A stretch of 64,000 nucleotides of DNA from Lewinellaceae bacterium (lineage in GTDB: Bacteria > Bacteroidota > Bacteroidia > Chitinophagales > Saprospiraceae). A program made the position numbers and the translations under genes. Location of the stretch: the NCBI GenBank assembly GCA_020636045.1, contig JACJYP010000008.1, positions 192,130 through 256,129 of the forward strand, in the 5' to 3' direction. Below the pieces are notes generated by a model. It was not told where the DNA came from. It worked only from the letters and a program-made list of their open reading frames with translations, and did not search any database. Shown piece by piece: positions 1 through 8,147 of this stretch; within the stretch, counting starts at the first letter, position 1; every line of letters starts with the position of its first letter.

Positions 1-1047
1 GCTCGGACGAAAATCATTGAACGGGTCTTCCGCGTTGATGCGGCATTCGATGGCGTGCAGTTCGGGGAAGTAGTTTTTTCCCGAGATCGGCAGGCCCGCC
101 GCGATCTTGATCTGCTCCTTGATGAGGTCGAAGTCGATCACTTCTTCCGTCACGGTGTGTTCCACCTGTATCCGCGTATTCATTTCCATAAAGTAGAAAT
201 TGCGGTACTTGTCTACCAGAAACTCGATCGTGCCTACCCCCTCATAATTAATGGCGTTGCAGGCCTTTACGGCAGCCTCGCCCATTTTTTCGCGCAGTTC
301 GGGTGTCATGAACGGAGAGGGGCTCTCTTCCACCAGTTTCTGGTGGCGGCGCTGTATGGAGCAGTCGCGCTCGGAGAGGTGGCAGGCTTTCCCCAACTGG
401 TCGCCTGCAACCTGTATCTCGATATGGCGCGGCTCTTCAATATATTTCTCCATATAGATGCCGTCGTTACCAAAAGACGCCTTGGCTTCGCGGCGAGCCG
501 TTTCCCATTGGTTTTCAAACTCTTCCGGCTTCCACACGATGCGCATTCCCTTGCCGCCGCCGCCGGCGGTGGCTTTCAGGATCACGGGATAGCCGATATC
601 CTTGGCCATTTTCAGACCGGCTTTCACATCCCGGAGCAGGCCTTCCGTGCCGGGTACGCAGGGCACACCTGCCTTGAGCATCGTTTCCTTGGCCGTGATC
701 TTGTCGCCCATGGAGCGTATCTGCTCGGGGGTCGGGCCGATAAATTTGATGCCGTATTCCCTGCATACCTCCGCGAAAGAGGCGTTTTCCGACAGGAAAC
801 CATAACCCGGGTGAATGGCGTCGGCGTCGGTGATCTCCACCGCAGCCATAATGCGGGGCACGTTGAGATAACTCTCCGAAGAAGGCGGCGGGCCGATGCA
901 GACCGCCTCGTCGGCAAAACGCACGTGCAGGCTGTCGCGGTCGGCCGTAGAATACAGCGCCACCGTCTTGATCCCCATCTCCTTGCAGGTCCGGATGATC
1001 CGAAGGGCGATCTCCCCGCGATTTGCGATCAATATCTTTTTAAACAT
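1..1047 (-). CDS. accC: Biotin carboxylase subunit of acetyl-CoA carboxylase (C-terminus cut off by window edge)
   Basis: ATP-dependent carboxylation of the biotin on BCCP, the first half-reaction of acetyl-CoA carboxylase in fatty-acid synthesis; cytoplasmic. The start ATG gives MFKKILIANRGEIALRIIRT, the canonical beginning of the family's N-terminal domain. The ATP-grasp region follows, with the glycine-rich loop GGGGKGMR near residue 165, HIEIQVAGD, the ERDCSIQRRHQKL stretch, and the Mg/catalytic segment EMNTRIQVEHTVTE near residue 290. Translation is open to position 1 (349 residues, ending CRINAEDPFNDFRPS), so roughly the last 100 residues of a ~450-residue protein lie outside. It follows accB on the same strand, about 80 bases downstream, as in many Bacteroidota. 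Family assignment is certain; the only gap is the missing C-terminus. Confidence 0.97.
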   Translation of the reverse strand, partial: MFKKILIANRGEIALRIIRTCKEMGIKTVALYSTADRDSLHVRFADEAVCIGPPPSSESYLNVPRIMAAVEITDADAIHPGYGFLSENASFAEVCREYGIKFIGPTPEQIRSMGDKITAKETMLKAGVPCVPGTEGLLRDVKAGLKMAKDIGYPVILKATAGGGGKGMRIVWKPEEFENQWETARREAKASFGNDGIYMEKYIEEPRHIEIQVAGDQLGKACHLSERDCSIQRRHQKLVEESPSPFMTPELREKMGEAAVKACNAINYEGVGTIEFLVDKYRNFYFMEMNTRIQVEHTVTEEVIDFDLIKEQIKIAAGLPISGKNYFPELHAIECRINAEDPFNDFRPS

Positions 1048-1130
1048 ATGTCGAGAAAAGCCTTTTATTCCGGCAGGCGGCAGAAAAGGCTCTGATGTTT
1101 AATGAACAGTGAAAATCATTGGCGGGCCGA

Positions 1131-1655
1131 TCATGCCTCTACCAGGAAAAGGGGCTGGTCGTATTCTACCGGCGACGCATCTTCTACAAGGATCTTTACA
1201 ACTTTTCCCTTGATCTCCGATTCGATCTCATTGAACAGTTTCATGGCCTCGATGATGCAAACCTTTGAGCCTACATCTACGGAATCGCCCACTTTTATAA
1301 AGGGATCTTTGTCGGGGGAGGAACTCCGGTAAAAAGTACCGACCATCGGTGATTTGATCTCCTTGAATTTTGAGTTGTCTGCTTCTGCAGCCGGAGCAGC
1401 GGGCGCTGTCGGCTCCGGTTTTGACGGCGCAGCCGGGGCCGGTGCGGCCGGCGGCGGCGCAGCGGGCGCCGGTGCAGGCGGGGCCATCGTGACCATCGGC
1501 TGCTGCATGGGCAACACTACCTGGGTCGTTCCACCCGATTCTGTTGATGTCTGGTTTCGGATCACGAGTTTGAAATCCCCTTCCTTAAGGGTAAACTCCG
1601 TGAGTTTGTACTTATGCATCATCCGAACCAATTCTTGTATCTGGTTAAAATCCAT
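1131..1655 (-). CDS. accB: Biotin carboxyl carrier protein of acetyl-CoA carboxylase (BCCP)
   Basis: Carries the biotin that shuttles CO2 between biotin carboxylase and carboxyltransferase. I start at the ATG giving MDFNQIQELVRMM, the usual family N-terminus; a TTG nine bases upstream is also in frame. The order is an N-terminal helical segment (about 1-35), a long Ala/Pro-rich flexible linker (about 55-95), and a C-terminal biotinyl domain of about 75 residues. The biotinylation motif is EAMKLFNE, with the target lysine near residue 139, and the domain closes with the usual VEYDQPLFLVE. Length 174 is normal. It sits between efp and accC on the same strand, so an fabH-efp-accB-accC transcript is likely. 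Confidence 0.97.
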   Translation of the reverse strand: MDFNQIQELVRMMHKYKLTEFTLKEGDFKLVIRNQTSTESGGTTQVVLPMQQPMVTMAPPAPAPAAPPPAAPAPAAPSKPEPTAPAAPAAEADNSKFKEIKSPMVGTFYRSSSPDKDPFIKVGDSVDVGSKVCIIEAMKLFNEIESEIKGKVVKILVEDASPVEYDQPLFLVEA

Positions 1656-1691
1656 ACCGAACAATATTTTTGCTAGTGCGAAAAAAAAGCA

Positions 1692-1742
1692 GGGGGAGTA
1701 AAGAAAAAACGTTTCTGGTGAAATATTTTTTCCTTCTCCCCC
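1692..1742. repeat. Imperfect inverted repeat between efp and accB
   Basis: The left arm GGGGGAGTAAAGAAAAAA and the right arm TTTTTTCCTTCTCCCCC pair with a few mismatches around a 16-base loop. It lies in the efp-accB gap. The U-tract falls inside the stem rather than after it, so it is not a standard terminator; it could be an RNA processing or attenuation structure. That role is inference only. Confidence 0.35.
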
Positions 1743-1767
1743 AAAGGTATCAAATGATGGAAGAAAT

Positions 1768-2334
1768 TTATTTTTTCACGCGTTCCATGTAAGCGCCGGT
1801 AGCCGTGTCGATCTTGATCAGATCGCCTGTATCGCAAAACAACGGCACGCGCACCTCGGCGCCCGTCTCCACCGTCGCCGGCTTCAGGGTGTTGGTAGCC
1901 GTATCGCCGCGCAAGCCCGGCTCCGTGTACGTGATCTCGAGTACGACGGTCTGCGGAAGTTCGATGGACAGCAGGGTTTCTTTTTGTGAATGAAAAAGCG
2001 CATCCACCACGTCGCCTTCCTTAAGGAAGCGGCCGTTGTCGATCATGTCCTCCTGCACGGATATCTGATCGTAAGTCTCCTGGTTCATCAGCATATAACC
2101 GCCATCTTCGGCATAGAGGTACTGGAACTTGCGGCGCTCCACCCTGACCTCCGTGATGGTGTGGCCACTCTGGAATGTATGTTCGATCACTTTACCCGAG
2201 GTCGTGCTCTTCAGTTTCGTCCATACCTTTCCGCTGCCGCGGCCTACCTGAAAGCGTTGAAAATCAATTACTTTAAGAATATCGTTGTTGAGTTCGATAC
2301 AAAGCCCGTTGCGGATATCTGCCGTCGTTGCCAT
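1768..2334 (-). CDS. efp: Elongation factor P with an arginine tip
   Basis: Binds ribosomes stalled at polyproline stretches and promotes peptide-bond formation. The protein has 188 residues with the family's three-domain layout: KOW-like N-terminus (about 1-65), central OB domain (about 70-128), and a C-terminal OB domain with the signature GLRGDTATNTLKPATVETGA and the ending IDTATGAYMERVKK. The unusual feature is the domain-I loop. Where most Bacteroidota have KPGKGPA, this protein reads FQVGRGSGK, so the residue aligned with the modified lysine of E. coli (K34) is Arg32 and the preceding proline is valine. The gene lies between fabH and accB on the same strand. Confidence 0.96.
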   Translation of the reverse strand: MATTADIRNGLCIELNNDILKVIDFQRFQVGRGSGKVWTKLKSTTSGKVIEHTFQSGHTITEVRVERRKFQYLYAEDGGYMLMNQETYDQISVQEDMIDNGRFLKEGDVVDALFHSQKETLLSIELPQTVVLEITYTEPGLRGDTATNTLKPATVETGAEVRVPLFCDTGDLIKIDTATGAYMERVKK

Positions 2335-2533
2335 AAGATGTTGAGTGTGATTTTAATTAAAAGTGGTGCGACCGCTATGCGCGGGCATGTCAATAAAAAG
2401 CGCGCAAAGGTAATTCAATCCGGTCGACCAAACTGTATTTGCTCCTAAAAACCAAAATAAATTTTCAAAACACCCACCCTATTGCAAAAACACCAAATGT
2501 TATTTTTCCTGCAAGGGTTTCAAAGAACGCCGT

Positions 2534-3526
2534 TCAGTAAGCCCAGACCAGGTAAATAGAGCCCCAGGTAAAGCCGCCTCCAAAGGCAGTAAGGATGATG
2601 TTATCGCCTTTTTTGAACCGGTCCTCGTATTCCCAGAGGCAAAGGGGCAGGGTCGCGGCAGTGGTGTTGCCGTATTTCGATATGTTGATCGTCACCCGCT
2701 CCATCGGAAACTCCAGGTGTTCGGCTACCGACGTGATGATCCGCATATTGGCCTGGTGCGGCACGATCCAGTTCACGTCTTCAATGGTCATTTTGTTGCG
2801 GCGCAGCAGGGATTCCACGGTGCTGGTCATTCCTCTTACAGCGTGTACGAATACGCGCTTGCCATCCTGCCATGCATAGTGCTCACGCGCGGCCACCGTC
2901 TCGGCGCTGGGCGGGTGAAGCGAGCCTCCGGCCTTCATGTGCAGGAATTCGCGGCCGGAGCCGTCACCGCGCAACACGAAATCCGTAATGCCGGTGCCGT
3001 CCTTGCGCGGCTCGAGCAATACGGCAGCGGCGCCGTCGCCGAAGATCACGCAGGTATTTCGATCCGTGTAGTCGATGATGGACGACATCATGTCGGCTCC
3101 CACGACCACTACCTTCGAGTAGGTCTCCGTCTGCACGAATTGTGCGCCCGTCGCCAGGGCGTACAGGAAGCCCGAACAGGCGGCATTGATGTCATACCCG
3201 AAGGCATTTTTGGCGCCGATCTTGTCGCACACCGTATTGGCTGTGTCGGGGAATACCATATCACCTGTAATGGTGCCCACGATCAGCATATCGATCTCGC
3301 CGGGTTTCGTACCCGTCTTTTCCAGCAAGCCTTTTACGGCTTCCGTACACATATCGCTGGTGGCCCAGCCCGGTGTTTTCAGAATACGCCGCTCGCGGAT
3401 GCCCGTGCGGCTGGTGATCCACTCGTCGTTGGTATCCACCATTTTTTCAAGGTCAAAATTAGTCAGGCGGTCTTCCGGCACCCAACCGTGTACGCCGGTG
3501 ATGGCGGCGTGTATTTTATTTGGCAT
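2534..3526 (-). CDS. fabH: 3-oxoacyl-ACP synthase III (beta-ketoacyl-ACP synthase III)
   Basis: Condenses acetyl-CoA with malonyl-ACP to start type II fatty-acid synthesis. The ATG giving MPNKIHAAITGVHGWVPEDR is preferred over an upstream in-frame start that would add 17 unlikely residues. The catalytic triad is visible: Cys in DINAACSGFLYAL (about residue 115), His in WIVPHQANMRI (about 250), and Asn in ISKYGNTTAATLPL (about 280). The C-terminal glycine loop is TAFGGGFTWGS. Length 330 is typical. It is the first gene of the cluster running into efp-accB-accC and is divergent from the UbiA gene. The plsX gene that often precedes fabH is not here. Confidence 0.96.
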   Translation of the reverse strand: MPNKIHAAITGVHGWVPEDRLTNFDLEKMVDTNDEWITSRTGIRERRILKTPGWATSDMCTEAVKGLLEKTGTKPGEIDMLIVGTITGDMVFPDTANTVCDKIGAKNAFGYDINAACSGFLYALATGAQFVQTETYSKVVVVGADMMSSIIDYTDRNTCVIFGDGAAAVLLEPRKDGTGITDFVLRGDGSGREFLHMKAGGSLHPPSAETVAAREHYAWQDGKRVFVHAVRGMTSTVESLLRRNKMTIEDVNWIVPHQANMRIITSVAEHLEFPMERVTINISKYGNTTAATLPLCLWEYEDRFKKGDNIILTAFGGGFTWGSIYLVWAY

Positions 3527-3716
3527 GTAAACAGATTTTTGTTCTGGACTGGCGCAAAAATAGCGATTCGGCGGCAACGACGTTGCGAAGGAGTGTCAAT
3601 ATTCGCAAAGACAGGCATGCGCGATTTTTGAAGGCGCATTTGGTACTTGCAATGGAAAGGCCGGATATTCGCAGTCCGGCAAAGTCCGGCGCCTGCAACT
3701 CGACATCTTCGTAGCC

Positions 3717-4580
3717 ATGAAGTCATTCTTTTCCCTGGTCAGATTCAGCCACACCATTTTTGCCATGCCTTTTGCCCTGACGGGCTTTTTCATCGCCTCA
3801 TCGCAGCACGATGTGGGCCTGAGTTGGCAAAAACTGCTGCTGGTGGTGCTGTGCATGGTATTCGCGCGTAATGCTGCCATGGCATTCAACCGGTATCTCG
3901 ACCGCGACATCGACGCCATTAACCCGCGCACAAAACTCAGGGAAATTCCAGCGGGCGTCATTTCGGCTCGCACAGCCCTCTGGTTCGTCGCGCTCAATTG
4001 CCTGCTGTTCGTCGCAGCGACCTGGTTTATCAATTTTCTTTGTTTTCTGCTTTCGCCCGTGGCGCTGGCAGTGGTGCTGGGGTATAGTTATACCAAGCGT
4101 TTTACCTGGCTTTGCCACCTGGTGCTCGGGCTGGGCCTTTCGCTTGCGCCGGTGGGCGCCTACCTGGCTGTTGCCGGGCGCTTCGACTGGATACCTGTGC
4201 TGTACGGGCTGGCAGTGCTTTTTTGGGTGGCCGGGTTCGACGTCATCTACGCCCTGCAGGATGAAGATTTTGACAAATCGCAGCGACTGTATTCGATGCC
4301 GTCTTTTTTCGGGAAGGCACGCGCATTGCGCATATCCGAATGGATGCACCTGGGCACGGCTGTTTTGATGGTGTATGCCGGCAGTCGCTTGTTTGCTGCT
4401 GCGCCGCAAACGGGCTGGCTGCTGTGGCTGGGTACGGCCATTTTTCTGGCAATGCTGGTTTATCAGCACCTGCTGGTGAAACCAAACGACCTGAGCCGCG
4501 TCAATATGGCATTCGCTACCACGAACGGCATTGCCAGCCTGATCTTCGGAACGCTGGCCATTGCAGATTTGCTGACATGA
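3717..4580 (+). CDS. UbiA-family 4-hydroxybenzoate/menaquinone-type polyprenyltransferase
   Basis: Integral membrane prenyltransferase attaching an isoprenoid chain to an aromatic acceptor in quinone synthesis. Both aspartate-rich Mg/diphosphate motifs are visible: NRYLDRDIDAINPRT (about 57-71) and DVIYALQDEDFDKSQ (about 178-192), within about eight hydrophobic segments across 287 residues. The motifs resemble the 4-hydroxybenzoate polyprenyltransferase/MqnP group. MqnP of the futalosine menaquinone route is plausible for this phylum, but the acceptor cannot be decided from sequence alone. The next gene, purN, begins 19 bases downstream, suggesting co-transcription. Confidence 0.9.
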   Translation: MKSFFSLVRFSHTIFAMPFALTGFFIASSQHDVGLSWQKLLLVVLCMVFARNAAMAFNRYLDRDIDAINPRTKLREIPAGVISARTALWFVALNCLLFVAATWFINFLCFLLSPVALAVVLGYSYTKRFTWLCHLVLGLGLSLAPVGAYLAVAGRFDWIPVLYGLAVLFWVAGFDVIYALQDEDFDKSQRLYSMPSFFGKARALRISEWMHLGTAVLMVYAGSRLFAAAPQTGWLLWLGTAIFLAMLVYQHLLVKPNDLSRVNMAFATTNGIASLIFGTLAIADLLT

Positions 4581-4599
4581 ACATTAACAGGTAGGCCAC

Positions 4600-5187
4600 A
4601 TGCGCAACATCGCCATTTTCGCTTCAGGTACCGGCACCAACGCACGGAAGATCATTGAGTTTTTCCGCAACGACGACACGGCGCGCGTTGCGCTCGTTGT
4701 ATCGAATAAAAAAGACGCGTGTGTGCTCGACATTGCACGCGAACACGGTATCGCTGCGCTTACCGTCGATCGCACCACATTCTTCCAGTCGGAAGCACTG
4801 CTTGAGCGTTTGCGTGCACAAAAGATCGACTTTATCGTGCTGGCCGGGTTCCTCTGGCTGATCCCGCCATATCTCGTGAACGCATTCCCCCGACGCATGA
4901 TCAATATCCATCCGGCGCTGCTGCCTGCGTACGGCGGCAAAGGCATGTATGGCATGCATGTCCATGAGGCCGTTAAAGCCGCAGGCGATGCCGAAACGGG
5001 TATCACCATACACTATGTTAACGAACACTACGACGAAGGCGATTTCGTTTTTCAGACGAGGTGCCCGGTGCATCAGGATGATACGCCCGCCGATATCGCG
5101 CGAAGCGTGCAGCGGCTGGAACACCTTTATTTTCCGCAAATAATCGCTAAACTTGTGTCGGAATTACCGACGGGTCCCGCTATATAA
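4600..5187 (+). CDS. purN: Phosphoribosylglycinamide formyltransferase (GART)
   Basis: Transfers a formyl group from 10-formyl-THF to GAR in step 3 of purine synthesis. The Rossmann-type N-terminus is MRNIAIFASGTGTNARKII, and the phosphate-binding G-S/T-G loop is at about 9-13. The catalytic region INIHPALLPAYGGKGMYG contains the Asn and His, and the loop TGITIHYVNEHYDEGD contains the catalytic Asp. The 195-residue length fits the short bacterial PurN. It sits 19 bases after the UbiA gene and 28 bases before the PorE-like gene. Confidence 0.96.
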   Translation: MRNIAIFASGTGTNARKIIEFFRNDDTARVALVVSNKKDACVLDIAREHGIAALTVDRTTFFQSEALLERLRAQKIDFIVLAGFLWLIPPYLVNAFPRRMINIHPALLPAYGGKGMYGMHVHEAVKAAGDAETGITIHYVNEHYDEGDFVFQTRCPVHQDDTPADIARSVQRLEHLYFPQIIAKLVSELPTGPAI

Positions 5188-5215
5188 TCTCAACTCACCT
5201 GAAAATCTGAATCTG

Positions 5216-7117
5216 ATGAACATTCGTTTCCGCTTCTGTTTACTCCTCTTTTTCCTGTCCCCTCTTGTTGTTTTTGGTCAAAATTCGGCCGAAATTGCCC
5301 GAAATGCCGATGAATTGCAGTCCGCCGGAAAGATCGGCGAGGCAGCCGAAAAATTTGAACTCGCCGGGCGCCTTGGCAACGGCGATCCGGAACTTCTGTA
5401 CAAAGCGGCTGAAAATTATTACCGCGTACGCGACTATCATCGCGCAGCGGAGTGTTACAGCGTTGTTAAAGATGAATTCCGCCGATACGACCTGGCGGGG
5501 CTGCGGTATGCCCGCGCGCTCAAGCAGGACGGCCGCTACGAAGAGGCGATGACAGCCTTCCGGGAATTCGGGTCGCAATATCGGGGCGACAGAAAAGCAC
5601 AGGTGCTCAATGTGGTGACCAACGAGGTAAAAGGATGTGAACTGGCGCTGCAAATGGTATCGATGAAGGCATCACCGGTTTTGCCGGCGGATATCAGGTA
5701 CATGCCCGAATGGTTAAACAGTCCGGAGAATGACTTTGCCCCCATCCCGATCTCTGAAAACCTGCTTTATTTCTCCACGGTTTTGGATGGGCAGGTCAAA
5801 CTCGTGCGCAGTCAGCGACAGGCAGGACTGTGGCAGGCGCCCGTAGAAGCCACCGGACTTCCCGAGGCCGCGGCTTTTCAATACGGCAACGGCGTGTTTT
5901 CTCCCGACGGGAACCGTTTTTACTGCACGCAATGCACCGAACCCAATATCTCCGGCCGCGGCGGCATCGGTCTTCGGGCCAGTTGCAACCTTTTCGTCCT
6001 CCGACGCGACCCCAACGGAGTTTGGGGGCCGCCGGTACGCCTGCGTAGTTACATCAACATGCCCAATCATACAGTCATGCACCCCTATGTGACACAGGAA
6101 GGGGGCAAGGAACTGCTCTTTTTTTCCAGCGACCGGGAAGGCGGTTTTGGCGGACTGGATATTTATGTCTGTGAGCGCCCGCTCGATTCCGAAGACCTGG
6201 ACTTTTCGTTTCCCCAGAATCTCGGCAACAGCATCAATACGGCGGGAGATGAAGTGTCGCCGTTTTTCGATTCGGATGCGCAAACGCTGTGGTTCAGCAG
6301 CAACGGCCTGCCTACCATCGGCGGCCTCGACGTGTTCAAATCTGTCCGGCTGGCCGGAAAATGGACCTCGCCCGAGAATGTCGGATTTCCGGTAAATTCA
6401 CCTGCCGACGATTTCTTTTTTACGCTGAAAAAAAATGGTGACGGCGGTTTCCTGACTTCCAACAGAACGGCGGGGCCGAAAAAAACCGGCACCCGCGATG
6501 AAGATATTTTCGAGTTCGTCCCCAAAAATCCGCCGGTCACCCTTACCGGACGGGTGCTGGACCGCAGTTCCAATCGTTTGTTGAACTTTTGCATGGTCGC
6601 CCTGTACGAAACGGATACCCATGAAACACCCCGTTTGCTTGAAGTGCGGCCCTCCGAGGACGGCACTTTCAGGTTTCTCGTATTATCGGAACACCAGTAT
6701 TTGGTCGAGGCAACCAAAGACGGTTACCAGTCCGCTTCTGTCCGGCCAAACCTGACCGACTACGAGGTCGTGCTAAGCCTCAACCGTTACAACAGTACGC
6801 AACGCCCCGATCCGGTATTCACCAACCAGATAAGTTCACAAAACCTGCCTGACAACAGCCTGCTGGCGCAAGGGGACTCTCAATATAAAATACACCTGGA
6901 GGTCCAGCCCGATTTTGATGCATTGCAGCCGCGCTACGAACTGGCCCGGAACTTCGGCAAGGTAACCGCAGAGCCGCTACCGGCACAGGGCATTATCCGC
7001 GTAATGCTGGGCGATTTTCCCGACCAGAAAACGGCCAACGAGATCGCGATCGCATTGCGCAAAAGCGGATCATTTCCGCAGGCATTTGTCGTGAAAGAGG
7101 AAAGAAAGGGGCAATAA
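5216..7117 (+). CDS. PorE-like envelope protein: TPR, PD40 propeller, carboxypeptidase-regulatory-like domain, C-terminal SPOR
   Basis: Exported protein of 633 residues. I start at the ATG giving MNIRFRFCLLLFFLSPLVVFGQ, a clean signal peptide; an upstream in-frame start would overlap purN. Visible order: TPR-like helices (about 25-140, with AAENYYRVRDYHRAAECY), a PD40/WD40-like beta-propeller (about 185-430, with the repeated pattern LLFFSSDREGGFGGLDIY, LWFSSNGLPTIGGLDVF and GGFLTSNR), a carboxypeptidase-regulatory-like beta domain (about 455-540), and a C-terminal domain (about 555-628) that looks like SPOR (VMLGDFPDQKTANEIAIALRKSG). The T9SS component PorE has TPR-PD40-CRD-OmpA; here the OmpA domain is replaced by SPOR. 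Both would bind peptidoglycan. A T9SS or envelope-anchoring role is inference. Confidence 0.85.
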   Translation: MNIRFRFCLLLFFLSPLVVFGQNSAEIARNADELQSAGKIGEAAEKFELAGRLGNGDPELLYKAAENYYRVRDYHRAAECYSVVKDEFRRYDLAGLRYARALKQDGRYEEAMTAFREFGSQYRGDRKAQVLNVVTNEVKGCELALQMVSMKASPVLPADIRYMPEWLNSPENDFAPIPISENLLYFSTVLDGQVKLVRSQRQAGLWQAPVEATGLPEAAAFQYGNGVFSPDGNRFYCTQCTEPNISGRGGIGLRASCNLFVLRRDPNGVWGPPVRLRSYINMPNHTVMHPYVTQEGGKELLFFSSDREGGFGGLDIYVCERPLDSEDLDFSFPQNLGNSINTAGDEVSPFFDSDAQTLWFSSNGLPTIGGLDVFKSVRLAGKWTSPENVGFPVNSPADDFFFTLKKNGDGGFLTSNRTAGPKKTGTRDEDIFEFVPKNPPVTLTGRVLDRSSNRLLNFCMVALYETDTHETPRLLEVRPSEDGTFRFLVLSEHQYLVEATKDGYQSASVRPNLTDYEVVLSLNRYNSTQRPDPVFTNQISSQNLPDNSLLAQGDSQYKIHLEVQPDFDALQPRYELARNFGKVTAEPLPAQGIIRVMLGDFPDQKTANEIAIALRKSGSFPQAFVVKEERKGQ

Positions 7118-7135
7118 GGAACGATATCTTATCCA

Positions 7136-7143
7136 TACCTTTG
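7136..7143 (+). promoter_or_regulatory. Candidate Bacteroidota -7 element (TACCTTTG)
   Basis: Matches the TAnnTTTG consensus for the Bacteroidota housekeeping sigma factor, four bases before the ATG of the DPPR-synthase-like gene. A promoter this close would give an almost leaderless mRNA. No clear TTG -33 box was seen, so the call is tentative. Confidence 0.3.
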
Positions 7144-7147
7144 CCCT

Positions 7148-8032
7148 ATGTCCATCAGACATATTCTGGCACTGATCCGGCCCGAGCACTGGGTCAAAAA
7201 CCTATTCCTGTTCATACCGGCTTTTTTTGCCGCCCGTTTGTCTGAATCATATGTTCTGGCCCACACTGCGTTGGGGTTTGTGGCATTTTCGCTAATCGCT
7301 TCTGCCGTATATGTGCTCAATGACCTGGTGGATGCCCCGCAGGACCGGAACCATCCGGACAAATGCAAACGCCCCATCGCCAGCGGCGCTGTCAGCCCGC
7401 GAAAAGGCATGTTGATCCTGTCGGGACTTTTTCTGGGCGGCACATTGCTGTCAGCATGGCTAAGCCCGGCCGTGCTTGTCTTTTGCCTGACATACTTTAC
7501 CGTCAATATTTTCTACTCTTTTTCGCTCAAGCATATCGCCATTATCGATATTTCGCTGATAGGGGTCGGTTTTTTGCTGCGGGTATTTGCCGGTGGCGCC
7601 GTGGCGGGAGTAGAAGTGTCACAGTGGCTCATTGTGCTTACATTCCTGCTGGCCATGATCCTCGGCCTGGCAAAACGCAGGGGTGAGTACCTCGTAGAAA
7701 CAAAAGGCCATACGTTCAGAAAGGCACTGGAGGGCTATAACCTGCCGTTTCTGGATGTGAGCATGGTCGTATGCTCCACGGTAGCGATCGTGGCGTATCT
7801 GATGTATTGTTTTTCCCCGGAAGTAACGGAGCGCATCGGCTCGGATTCAATCTACTACACGGCATTTTTCGTGATCATCGGGGTGTTGCGCTATCTGCAA
7901 CTCACGCTGGTGTACAATAAGACGGAATCCCCTACCCGCGCCCTGCTGCGCGATGTTTTTCTGCAGATCATCCTGCTGGGTTGGGTCGGTTCTTTTGCCT
8001 GGTTGCTGTATCTGAAAAAGTGGTTTATGTAG
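7148..8032 (+). CDS. UbiA-family decaprenyl-phosphate phosphoribosyltransferase-like protein
   Basis: Integral membrane UbiA-fold protein of 294 residues with about eight to nine hydrophobic segments. The first Asp-rich motif and following loop, NDLVDAPQDRNHPDKCKRPI (about 59-78), match the pattern of DPPR synthases such as Rv3806c (NDxxDxxxDRxHPxKxxRPIAxG) rather than quinone prenyltransferases. KRRGEYLV and LEGYN near residue 180-200 are also seen in that group. The known activity of the family is transfer of phosphoribose from PRPP to a polyprenyl phosphate. Outside actinobacteria such proteins are found near glycan or GtrA-like genes and their product is often unclear. No partner oxidoreductase genes (DprE1/E2) are adjacent here. 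Confidence 0.85.
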   Translation: MSIRHILALIRPEHWVKNLFLFIPAFFAARLSESYVLAHTALGFVAFSLIASAVYVLNDLVDAPQDRNHPDKCKRPIASGAVSPRKGMLILSGLFLGGTLLSAWLSPAVLVFCLTYFTVNIFYSFSLKHIAIIDISLIGVGFLLRVFAGGAVAGVEVSQWLIVLTFLLAMILGLAKRRGEYLVETKGHTFRKALEGYNLPFLDVSMVVCSTVAIVAYLMYCFSPEVTERIGSDSIYYTAFFVIIGVLRYLQLTLVYNKTESPTRALLRDVFLQIILLGWVGSFAWLLYLKKWFM

Positions 8033-8042
8033 AAAAAAGAAA

Positions 8043-8077
8043 AACCCGATATTGCTCGAAAAGAGTAATACCGGGTT
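8043..8077 (-). terminator. Hairpin terminator for the downstream minus-strand lipoprotein gene
   Basis: Arms AACCCGATATTGCTC and GAGTAATACCGGGTT pair over 15 positions with G-T wobbles around a 5-base loop. On the minus strand the stem is followed by a T-rich run (TTTTTCTTTTTTC), as expected for an intrinsic terminator of the gene ending at 8148. It may act bidirectionally between the convergent genes. Confidence 0.7.
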
Positions 8078-8147
8078 AAAATTATTGGAAGGACGTTTGT
8101 TCAAGCCATTCCCCTCTCCTTATACACAAGGTAGCCAACGACTTTTT

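Noticed and set aside
55..1095. 346-residue plus-strand ORF over accC
   Set aside because: Antisense to accC; no plausible function or start signal. GC-rich DNA makes long open antisense frames.
1692..1742. Terminator between efp and accB
   Set aside because: The T-run is inside the stem and cluster order suggests continued transcription; kept only as an inverted repeat.
2717..3631. 304-residue plus-strand ORF opposite fabH
   Set aside because: Antisense shadow of fabH.
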